Below, piece by piece: positions 23,039-31,760 of a DNA stretch of 64,000 bases; position 1 is the first letter of the stretch, and each line of letters opens with the position of its first letter. The position numbers were made by a program, and so were the translations under genes. Under the pieces are notes generated by a model that was not told the DNA's origin, searched no databases, and saw nothing but the letters and a program-made list of their open reading frames with translations. This stretch comes from Nymphaea colorata (lineage: Eukaryota; Streptophyta; Magnoliopsida; Nymphaeales; Nymphaeaceae), in NCBI RefSeq assembly GCF_008831285.2, contig NC_045143.1:24556302-24620301 (forward strand), given 5' to 3'.

Positions 23039-23481
23039 TAGGGATGTCAACGATCGGATTCGGATCGGATACATCTTTAATCATATCCGCTTTTTTCGGA
23101 TATTCATATATTCAGATTTGGATTCAGATTCAAATTCGAATAAAGCGAAGTCATATCCGAATCCAAATCCGATTTTACAATCTGAATCCGATTAATTATT
23201 TTATATTTATATCCCAATCGAATCCAAATTTTGAACTGGATTTTGCCATTTTTCAAGTATTAGATCAGAGGATATTTGTATAAAAATGAATCTGATCCAA
23301 ATCTGTATCCGAATCTGATCCGATATTTATGTATATCCAAATCCGAATCCGACGGATGTCATTATTAAATCTGAATCCGATCGGATTTCTTAATCGGATA
23401 GTAAATTTTTATCCATATCTGATTTTTTCGGATCGGATCGGATAGGATATCCGATTCAAATCGGATATATTGACATCCCTA
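23039..23481 (+). mobile_element. hAT-type MITE, family A, complete, TSD CAACTGGG
   Basis: Perfect 12-bp terminal inverted repeats TAGGGATGTCAA / TTGACATCCCTA, flanked on both sides by the 8-bp duplication CAACTGGG (23031-23038 and 23482-23489). An 8-bp TSD and TAGGG-type ends are characteristic of the hAT superfamily. The 443-bp body has no transposase frame and carries TCGGAT/ATCCGA hexamers dense near both ends, which could be transposase-binding subterminal repeats (inference). It sits inside a LINE ORF2. Relatives in the window: 1-86 and 43700-44159, both in the opposite orientation. Confidence 0.95.
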
Positions 23482-23876
23482 CAACTGGGGTTGAGGACTT
23501 TTTGTCTTCTTCAAGCATATCAGGAAGAAGTAGATGACCTGATCATTTCTTGAAATGGTATATGCGTGATATGCTTTGACTTATGAAATAGGGACTTAGC
23601 CCCTCCTTGACCGATCTGGATTAAGGAAATGGTTGATATGTCAGGACTCTCTGATTACAAAGATAATCTCTTATGGGGTCCTAAAATTATGAAAGTAATG
23701 CAGATTATGGACTTTTATGAGGACATTAGAAAGAAGAGACCAATTTTAGAATGGAGAAAGTCTATAGTGTTGTAAAGCAATTCTTCGTGCTAATGGTGTT
23801 GTTTTCTGACTTTAGAAAGGAGATTTTTCATGCAAGATGGAATCAAACATTTTGGAATATCTATAGCCAATAGATG

Positions 23877-24273
23877 TGTCATGGGCTGACTTTCTTCGGC
23901 CCATGCGGCCCGGCAATAGCACCTTCATCGTAAGCCTAAAGGACTGAAGAGTTTGTGGAGGACTTGACAATAATGCAGGCGCAAGGAAATCAAAGATCGC
24001 AAGTAAATTTGAGGGATGCTCTTACAATGAGCATAAATTGCATTGATACAAGAGCGATGTAAGCAAATATGTTTGGAAAGAAATCACAGCTTTACTTACA
24101 TAGGATGGCTGAGGCCTCTTACAGGATTCAAATGCCGACCACCCAAAATACAAAATCCCTAATATGTACTTGGGATCGGTGGAGGGTGCTCCATTACTAG
24201 TAAACAAATGTGTAATCAAAGATATAGTAAGCAAAAGAAAAGTAGCAAAAAGAGATTCAGACTTAGGCGAACA
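23877..24273 (-). repeat. 3' LTR of the 5-kb gypsy element
   Basis: 397 bp, paired with 28481-28878. Shared stretches include 'cgtaagcctaaaggactga', 'tcaaagatcgcaag' and 'aagaaatcaca'. The polypurine tract lies immediately inward, at about 24275-24287. Confidence 0.93.
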
Positions 24274-24290
24274 ACATCTCCCCTTGTTGA
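24274..24290 (-). other. Polypurine tract of the 5-kb gypsy element
   Basis: On the minus strand, AACAAGGGGAGATGT directly precedes the 3' LTR. This is the expected site for plus-strand priming. Confidence 0.75.
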
Positions 24291-24389
24291 TGATGGTGTT
24301 CTTTGTAGGATCGGCTCCCCGCTGTGGCATGCTCCTCCCTAGGTCTTCTTCATCAGCATGGAAAGGCTTTCAAGTTGCAAACATGGAAC

Positions 24390-25330
24390 ACTGGATGTAC
24401 TTTGAAGTCTAGTGGTAAGTTAACTTGTACGCTAGCTTGCTGATCTTCTGATCATGATGAATAATCGTTCGTACTTTCGTATCAGGACACGGTGTTCCTC
24501 ACGAAAGATTCTTGTACCATCTGGGTACAGCTTCACGAGGACGAGATCCAACTCTAAAACTCTACATAATGTCGCTTTTGTCGGCCCATTTCTTCATCTT
24601 CTTGGGCTGCCTTGTACAAGAACACCTTGGTTAGCTCCGTCTGCTCCTGCAGTCTCTGACAAACTGATAAGCGAAGATGGCCTTCCCTTTTCTTGAGCAA
24701 CGAGAGTGTGCGGCAATCAACGACTGTTGATCAGTGGCTATCTCGAATGGACTGTGCCCGAAGACTCACTCTTTTGTAAGTTGCAGCAGAATTGGGCTAC
24801 ATCAAGTAATTTCACCCAATTTTTCTGATTTGTGCACACAAAGTGCCTAGCCATCAGTCTGTGGGTGGAAGCTTGTTGAAAACAATAAGTCCTGAGCCCA
24901 GCAGTCAAAACACTTATCGTCAAAACTTGCTATGTAGCCAGCCGTCATGATAGCTAACAATACTTTTTGCCACACCCCAATACTTTACTATATTCTTCAG
25001 GAACAACTTTTTTGTCTTCTTTGTAGGGCACTCCTTTGAGGTTGGGATAAATGTCGGCATACTTAGAGAATCAATTCAGAGCCATCAAGATAGAGCTGAG
25101 TCCATCGACCTTTGGGAGACCAACATTGAAGTCCATGGTAGACTTTCCCGCGGATGCTCCAGAATAGGAAGAGGTTCCAATGAGCCGTAGTCTTCTAATT
25201 GACTCCCTTGTCTTGATGACAGATGAGGCACGTCTTCACATAAGTCTCCACATCATCCTGCATTTGTGGCCAATAGTAGCCACGTTCAGGTAAAGCCAAG
25301 GTTCGCTCCTGGCCAGGATGGCCTGCCCAC
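24390..25330 (-). pseudogene. Integrase region of the 5-kb gypsy element (broken)
   Basis: Minus strand. The zinc-binding CLIC/HQDKG end of the HHCC module is at about 25215-25190. The catalytic-core region carries a KVDGLSSILMALN-type stretch at about 25110-25070. The later core block with HFVCTNQKNWVKLLDVAQF is at about 24850-24780. A C-terminal GPY/F-like stretch (LVKLYPDGTRIF) is at about 24550-24500, then an HPVFHVSNLKP-like remnant at about 24380. In the active enzyme it inserts the cDNA into the chromosome. No chromodomain is visible between the last block and the polypurine tract. Multiple frameshifts. Confidence 0.8.
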
Positions 25331-25559
25331 AAAGTATCGTGGCACTCCTTCAATAGTTCTCACCGAAGATTTCCCCACCTTGGCACAAATACTCGTCCAC
25401 CTTGAGTGAGAAGAAGTCCATTCACAACGAAATCTCCTGGTCCTGCCCGTCGTAGCCAGGGATACTAGATGCTTTGCCGTAGAGTCTTGTTGCATGCCTT
25501 CTTGAATACGTTCTAGAAGGTTGCCCCTCTAGTTGCACTTCAGAAGCCCCTATTCACGT

Positions 25560-26080
25560 GGCCGCAAGCTTTGCCTTGCAACTCAGTGTGTCTACCCCCA
25601 CTCGTATTCCAACACGAAGTCAAACTTGTCCAGGAATTATTGCCAATGAGCCTGCTTGGGAGATAACTTCTTCTGCATCTAGAAGTAGCTCGTGGCTAGA
25701 TTATCAGTCTTCACAACTGTGCTCCCAACAAAAAGGTCTCCATATACGAAGGCAGTGCACGATTGTAGTTATTTCTCATTTGTGAACATTATAGCACTTC
25801 TCTGCTTCCTTCAACTTTTGGCTCTCATAAGCGATTGGATGCCCCTCTTGCATCAATACGCCGCCAATGGCAAAATCGAAAGCATTAGTGTGTACTTCAA
25901 AAGGTTTCAAGTGGTCGGCAACTTATGCACAGCCTCTCTCACAAGAGCTCTCTTCAATTCTTCAAAAGCATCTTGGGCAGACTGCGTTCAATCCCAAGCA
26001 GTGTTCTTCTTGAGCAAGTCAATGACAGGTGTAACAATTAGAGAATACCCCTCGATGAACCATATGTAATAGTTGGTCAA
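25560..26080 (-). pseudogene. RNase H region of the 5-kb gypsy element (broken)
   Basis: Located between RT and integrase on the minus strand, with fragments of the usual gypsy RNase H order (a [12 protein letters not shown]-like start at about 26070; AFDFAIGGVLMQ-like at about 25870). Reading frame is lost repeatedly; identity is supported mainly by position. Confidence 0.6.
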
Positions 26081-26089
26081 TCCGAGGAA

Positions 26090-26720
26090 GGACCGCAACT
26101 CAGGTACTATAGTTGGCTAAGAAAACTGATCTCCTGTTGACTAAAGAGACACTTCTCCTTTCTCACATAGAGATCATTCTCCTTTAATACTCCGAACACC
26201 GTCTGCAAATGACTGACATGCTCCTCCATGCTGCGTCTAAAGACCATGATATCATCAAGATAGACTACCACGAACTTGTCAAGGTATGGCAGAAGATCTT
26301 GTTCATTAGTGTTGAGAATGTTGCTGGCGCATGTCAACCTGAATGGCATAACTAAGGATTCATAAGCACCCTAACAGGTGACACAACTAGTCTTTGTTCA
26401 TCCCCTTCTACTATCCTGACTTGCCAATAGCTCGATAGCCCGATCGAAGATCCAACTTTGGAAAGATTCATGCATTTCCCAATTGATCGAATAAGTCACC
26501 AATGAGCACAGATACTTGTTCTTGATTGTTACCTTGTCCAATGCAGGATAGTCGACACACAGTCTCTTTGAGCCATCGTGTTTCAGCTGAAACAACACAG
26601 GTGTTTCATAAAGAGCCTTAGAGGGCCTGATGATTCCTCCCGCCAACATTTCATCTAGTTGACGTCACAATTCCTTCAACTCCATGGTACTCATCCGGTA
26701 AGGTGCCATTGCAGGTGGTT
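26090..26720 (-). pseudogene. Reverse transcriptase of the 5-kb gypsy element (broken)
   Basis: Minus strand. [15 protein letters not shown] and [19 protein letters not shown] at 26640-26520, a [13 protein letters not shown]-like remnant at about 26460, MPFRLT at 26349, and the catalytic YLDD at 26251-26262 within VVVYLDDIMVF. Then HLQTVFGVLKENDLYV and KCLFSQQEISFL to 26110. These are hallmark gypsy RT blocks in correct order. The middle is damaged by stops and indels. Confidence 0.9.
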
Positions 26721-26999
26721 TTGCACCTGGGACCAATTCAATAGCATGATCCACTTCACATCGTAGTGGCAGTCATCTGGGGAGTTCCACAGACATCATT
26801 TCTATGAACTCTTCCAAGACAGGCACAAGTGCTCTAGGACCGAATCAAGGGAGTTTTTAACCACTTCCTTGTTCGCCACCAAGGAAACTTCTCATCAAGA
26901 ATACCGGATGGCACGCAGATGCAGCATTGGGATTATCTTTGCCAAACTGAGAAGCTTCATGCCTAGGATCATCTTGAAATCATCCATCGGTGCCACCGA

Positions 27000-27320
27000 G
27001 AAGTTGGCTTTTCCAGACCATCTCTCAATCTTCACTACCACATCCCGTCCGTGGATGGACTTTGCCTCTGAGTTCACCACCTTCATGCATAACTCCCCCC
27101 TCTCTAGGGTGAAGCCCAATCTCTTCGCCTCCTCTTCGAGACAAAGTTGTGTGTTGCACCAGCATCCACCATCGCTGTCGTGGACTTTCCATTCACCAAG
27201 ATGTCCAAGTACATGAGTCATGTGGCCGTCATTGTTGTCACCTTCAGGGTCTCCTTCAAAGCACTGATGATTTGGAGAGCTCTCATATGCTTCCTCTTCT
27301 TGACCCTGCACAGAAAAATC
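27000..27320 (-). pseudogene. Aspartic protease region of the 5-kb gypsy element (broken)
   Basis: A minus-strand VDAGATHNFV-like sequence at about 27175-27145 is the retroelement aspartic-protease active-site motif (usually D-S/T-G-A; here DAGA, as in many plant gypsy elements). A later GMKLL-type block is at about 26960. A single-base frame break lies beside the active site. Confidence 0.75.
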
Positions 27321-28384
27321 AAATTGCTTGGGAGTGCTGGCCTAGTTGCTTTTGACATTCGAGCATTTTGAAGCAAAGTGATTCCCACTGCAGTGCCAAC
27401 ACTTCAATCCTTGTGGTGGCCGGAAAGGCCTATAAGTGTTGCCATCTCACGCATTTTCACCATTGTTCTTCTGAGACCGCTGCATTAGTGTTCCCCTTTT
27501 CTACTTGTCGAGTTCTCCGATTGTTCCCACCACTGTTGTGGTTGCTGTTTGCACCCTTATTGGAATTGTAGGGCTTGTATTCAAACTTCAGCCGCCTTAA
27601 GGTATCTACCAAAATTTTGGCCGCTGCAAGGGCACTACTCAAGTCTTTTGGGTCTGTCGCCAGAGTTCTTGCTCCACCCATGGTTGTAATCCATTCATGA
27701 AATGGAATAGTCGATCCTCGTCAGACATTCTTGAAATTTCAAACATCTTCATTGTGAATGTTTGAGCATAGTCATGGATCGATCTGATCTGCTTGAGTTC
27801 CATCAATCGCTGTCTTGCAAGATATTCTATGTCTTTGGCAGGAAATACTCGCACATCTCATACTTGAATTCCTCCAAGTGTCAATAGTGCAGATGCCAGT
27901 TTCGACATCACTCTCCCACCTCCACCACCACAGCATGGCGTCATCCATCAGAAACATTGACACAGTTGTGATCTTCATTTCATCATCATGGATCTGGTTC
28001 ACCTTGAGGTATTTTTCGACAAGAAAGAGAAAGTTCTCAAATTCCTTAGCATTTTGAACATCGCTGTACCTCTTTCATCCCCTCTAGGAAGCCGATTATC
28101 CAGGGTCCTATTTCACATTATGAGGATTTCCATCTCATCCTCCATCGCAGCTAAACAGGCTAAAACTTCTCCTAACTGAGAGTTCACCTGGTCCATATTC
28201 TGATTCGTCCCAACATTGTACTCTTCGAAGCTCCGTGCAGCTTCGTCATGGAATGAGTCAAGGAGGCAATGGTTGTCTCGATCGCAACCAGCCGTGCTTC
28301 CATTCCTTCATTGGTCACACTCGTCTTCTTTTGTTGACGAGTCTGTACTCCCTCCGCTACAAAATTTTGTTCAGCTACAGCCAT
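27320..28384 (-). pseudogene. Gag of the 5-kb gypsy element (broken)
   Basis: The minus-strand start is probably ATG at 28384 (MAVAEQNFV), about 84 bases inside the primer-binding site. A retrotransposon gag core follows: DDAMLWWWRWESD at about 27940-27900, FPAKDIEYLARQRLMELKQ and YAQTFTMKMFEISRM at 27845-27730. A basic Asn/Gly-rich linker comes next, then a zinc knuckle CWHCSGNHFASKC (C-x2-C-x3-H-x4-C) at 27363-27401. Gag packages the RNA in virus-like particles. Several frameshifts. Confidence 0.85.
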
Positions 28385-28467
28385 GATGCCACAAATAGCA
28401 GCCAATCATTGGATAGCTTGACACCAACCTAGCTCCCCATGCCTCACCATGCCAGATGATCAAACTG

Positions 28468-28479
28468 GCTCTGATACAG
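28468..28479 (-). other. tRNA-iMet primer-binding site of the 5-kb gypsy element
   Basis: Minus strand TGTATCAGAGCC next to the 5' LTR, one base short of the canonical TGGTATCAGAGCC. Confidence 0.75.
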
Positions 28480-28480
28480 T

Positions 28481-28878
28481 TGTCATGAGCGGACTTTCTT
28501 CGGCTCGTGTGGCCCGGTGATAGCACCTTCGCCGTAAGCCTAAAGGACTGAAGAGTTTGCGGAAGACTTGAGAATAACGCGGGTGCAAGAAAATCAAAGA
28601 TCGCAAGAAAATTGAGGGATGCTCTTGCAATGCGCATAAATTACATTGATCGCAAGAGCGATGTAAGCAAGGGTGTTTGGAAAGAAATCACAACTTTACT
28701 TACATAGGATGGTTGGGGCCTCTTATAGTATTCAAATGCCGACCACCCAAATACAGAATCCCTTATATGCATTTGGGACCGGTGGGTGGGTGTTCCATCA
28801 CAGGTAAACAAAAGTATAACCAAAGACATAGTTAGCAAAAGCGAAGTATGCAAAAATAGATTCAGACTTAGGGAAACA
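28481..28878 (-). repeat. 5' LTR of the 5-kb gypsy element
   Basis: 398 bp, paired with 23877-24273. Its outer edge is followed by the target duplication AGATG and then by the resumed LINE sequence. Confidence 0.93.
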
Positions 28879-29741
28879 AGATGTGTCCTTTGTAAAAAAG
28901 GGAAGAGTCTCTTTTTTATCTGTTTGGATGTTGCGAGTTTTCTTCTTATGTGAAGAAATATGTGGGAGGAAAATTTAATATCTTTATTCCTTCTTTTAGT
29001 TCAATAAATTTTTGCAGTAGTTGGATAAATAAATGCTGGTGTCTCCTTTTCTCGATGATCACCTGGATTATTTGGAAAGAGATAAATGAGTGCACACTAA
29101 TTCTGAAGAGATAGAAGATATAAATTTTATAATCTATGGAAAGATTTCTGTTGACAATGCAGGGTGGATTCAAAACATAAAAGATAGATGGGACTGTGGT
29201 TTCCATCAGGTATTCTATCAGATCCAGGGAAAGTGCCATCCAATGTCGATATGGTGGTAGAATCCATATGTTTTTATCGTAATGGATTGCAGGCCATTGT
29301 TATGTGCTCCAGAGAACAGGGGATAAGGAGAAAGGGGAAAAGGACAGTTGGCCATGGTAGAATAGAAGGTATGTGAGCATTTCTGGATGGGGTTTGGAAA
29401 GAAAGGTCGTTTCAGGGGTTACAATCCTAGTGGTGAGGTCATTGATGTGCCTCTTTTCCCCATTCCGGAAAATTCTATAAGGTAGTGGTCTTAAAAGCTT
29501 TTCTTTTCTTTGTTTTGGATCCTTGTTGCCTTCTGTAGGCTACCTTGAGGGTTTCCTTATGTTCTATTGGTTTCTTTACGATATCTTCAGTTATTTGTTA
29601 TTTTTTAGTATTAAAAGGGAGGGGGCCTACAGCCCAGCTGATTTGCATTTGAAATTGTTCCACCGTTTTCAACTATTCATGCTTTTTGAGGCCTACAGGC
29701 CAGCCTATTCATGCATTTAGTATTAAAAGGTATCGCCTCCC

Positions 29742-30243
29742 ATGCTGTTTGAGGAGGGGGAGGCCGCGGCCTCGATCAAAGGTCACATCTGCTCCTATGA
29801 AGGAGACTGTACATCATATTTTTTTCACAAAAAAAAAGGGGAGGGAGGGGAAGCTGTCACCTACATAGGGGCAGGGCCAAGTGTTACTGGATACTAAGAG
29901 AAAAAGTGGTACTTGATACTATTTTTTTTTAAGCCATCCATCATGTTGGATCGAATTCTTAGTGATTTTAAAAATCTAAAGTCTGTATATATATATATAT
30001 ATATGCTGTTTGAGGAGGGGGAGGCCGCGGCCTCGATCAAAGGTCACCTCTGCTCCTATGAGGGAGACTGTACATCATATTTTTTTCACAAAAAAAAAGG
30101 GAGGGAGGGGAAGCTGTCACCTACATAGGGGCAGAGCCACGTGTTACTTGATGATACTAAGAGATAAAAGTGTTACTTGATACTATTTTTTTTAAGCCAT
30201 CCATCATGTTGGATCGATTCTTAGTGATTTTGAAAATCTAAAG

Positions 30244-30290
<47 letters not shown>
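29742..30290. repeat. 261-bp tandem duplication with (TA)n at each unit end
   Basis: 29742-30002 and 30003 to about 30250 share the whole order 'atgctgtttgaggaggggg', 'ggccgcggcctcgatcaaag', 'gactgtacatcatat', an A-run, 'gctgtcacctacatagggg', 'ccatccatcatgttggatcg' and 'aatctaaagtctgtatata'. Each unit ends in a TA tract, much longer after unit 2 (30249-30288). Only a few base differences, so recent. It lies just beyond the LINE tail. Confidence 0.93.
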
Positions 30291-31729
30291 ATGTTGTTCG
30301 ACAGCCACAAAATTTGTTAAAAAAAAAGGATGCTAGTAAATCATCGAAAGGGGAGGTGATGCCACCTTCCCCATCAGCAGGAAGGGAGAAACCAGTTGCC
30401 TCACCCCTTTTTGCCAGCAGCTGCCGCCAGTAGCGTAGCTACATATAGGCTGGCGTGGGCAGTTGTCCACACCACCAATAAAATTTTTATTTATTTTTAC
30501 ATATTTTTACATAGATTTATTACAATTATTTACATATTTATATATGTTGTGCCCTCTAGAAATGAGAATTTCTATAATAGTGCTCCATATCAAAAAATTT
30601 CTGGCCCCGTCAGTGCCTGCTGCTGCCTTTTGTGTCCGGTGGACCTGCCGGCGACGGAAAGGCCTCGACAGGCTTTCAGTGGTGAGGGGGCAGGTGTCCT
30701 CCCTCCCTTTGTTTACTATTTCTTCATTAAACAAAAAATTGAGGCAATGGATGCTGTTGTGGACCCCAAGAGGTGTGCCTTGCTGGTTGCCAGTGAAGGT
30801 AGGGCAGGGGAAGTCACCGCCCTGAGGAAACAACAGCCTGCCATACCCTCAACGGCGGGCAGATACTCTGCCAGCGAGGTTGGGCTGTGACAACGATGGC
30901 AAGGCGCGACAGCCTCACCCTTTTCACAGAGGCAAGGGAGGCATCTTCTATCCCACACGATGCTAGACCACGGCGACACTATTGACTGTCATTAAAAAAA
31001 AAGAATGAAAAAAAGAAAAAGAGAAGTAAGTGGGTCATCCACATACCGGCCGAGCATTAAGGGATAGAATCTAGACTGGTTAAATTAGCGATAAAAAGGG
31101 CTTTAAAAAATCGTGAACCTCACCATCTGTTTCTAAATACTAATTTAATTTAATGTGAAACATGTTTTAGTTAAAGTTAACTTTATACAAAATTTGAACT
31201 TTCTACAAACAAACTTTTGATGATATAAGAGCCGTTTATTTGAAGAAAACGTTATTAATATAAAAAATGATCAACTTAATATATATTCTCAAAAAATCGT
31301 TCTTAAGATCATATCTACAAGGTTAGAATGATAAAATAATATTTTAATAATTAATGGATCCAGCTTTAATCCTTTACCCAAGCGGTCTAAATATTTGCTA
31401 GCTTTTAAGTAGATGCACATTCATATGCACACTATTGCTGGAAGTAGTGAAAGGTCTTTTGTGGTATTCTTGGGTTGCATACAATATCAATGATGACATA
31501 TAAATATGTGCCATTGTAAAGTCTTTAGTGGCATTTTTGATCTGCCATCAAATATAGATGGCATGTGGTGTGTCTCACTGAATGGTCAGTAGTGGTGTTT
31601 TATAGTTGTCATGGATTAATATATTAAATTTGTGTCACTAATGCTTTTCAATGGCATTTATTCCTTAAACATGCAGAGCTATTAGTTTCAATCTGCAGTG
31701 ACAAATAGAATAGATTCTATGAACAGTAG
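30291..31729. other. Intergenic; includes a degenerate hAT MITE B-like copy at about 30430-30620
   Basis: 30430-30620 begins 'agtagcgtagctac...ggctggc' and ends 'aaaatttctggccccgt', matching the body order of family B MITEs, but no clean TSD is visible. 30640-30980 is GC-richer with long chance frames. 31240-31400 shares a diverged stretch with 57170-57290 ('acttaatatat.ttctca', 'gatcatatct', 'tattttaata.ttaat', 'caag.ggtct'). 31440-31690 has repeated 'cactaatg', 'agtggcatt' and 'tggcattt' words of unknown nature. Confidence 0.45.
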
Positions 31730-31760
31730 GGGCGGAACTAGGGGGCTGGCAAGGGCGGCT
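31730..31760 (+). mobile_element. hAT MITE family B, left half, split by the large gypsy insertion
   Basis: 'taggggcggaactagggggc' then 'tggcaagggcggc' is the family B 5' end. The right half continues after the LTR element at 41868. GCGGC, the last five bases, is repeated at 41863-41867 as the gypsy target duplication. Confidence 0.75.

Larger units (their letters stand above)
23877..28878 (-). mobile_element. Ty3/gypsy LTR retrotransposon (about 5.0 kb, Reina-like size), full-length but dead
   Basis: LTRs at 23877-24273 and 28481-28878 begin TGTCATG and end in ACA. The 5-bp duplication AGATG flanks both outer ends (23872-23876 and 28879-28883). Coding is on the minus strand in the order gag, protease, RT, RNase H, integrase, which defines Ty3/gypsy. 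A primer-binding site (TGTATCAGAGCC, near-complement of initiator Met tRNA) abuts the 28.5-kb LTR, and a polypurine tract (AAGGGGAGATG on minus) abuts the 23.9-kb LTR. The two LTRs differ at many sites (roughly 85-90% alike by eye), so the insertion is not recent. Every domain is broken by stops or frameshifts. Clade suggestion from size and motifs only. Confidence 0.95.
22040..29610 (+). mobile_element. L1-type LINE ORF2 relic with two nested insertions
   Basis: Plus-strand LINE ORF2, 5'-truncated. The recognisable order is: RT stretch VVNGKECDFF at about 22075; catalytic FADD at 22261-22272; a PVSYLGLPL block at about 22480; a long post-RT region; and a VGDGRQTKFWLGNW (zf-RVT family) block at about 22995-23035. 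A hAT MITE interrupts at 23039-23481 and LINE sequence resumes (about 23490-23870). A gypsy element then interrupts at 23877-28878, and the zf-RVT cysteine segment CVLCKKG resumes at about 28885. The 3' tail at about 29500-29610 is T-rich and ends near TTTTTTAGTATTAAAAGG, like plant L1 3' ends. Stops and frameshifts are frequent. Removing the two insertions with one TSD copy each restores collinearity, which supports the nesting. Confidence 0.88.

Noticed and set aside
30396-30979. Overlapping frames of 87-164 codons on both strands
   Set aside because: Repeat-derived GC-rich stretch; frames overlap in several phases and show no family resemblance.
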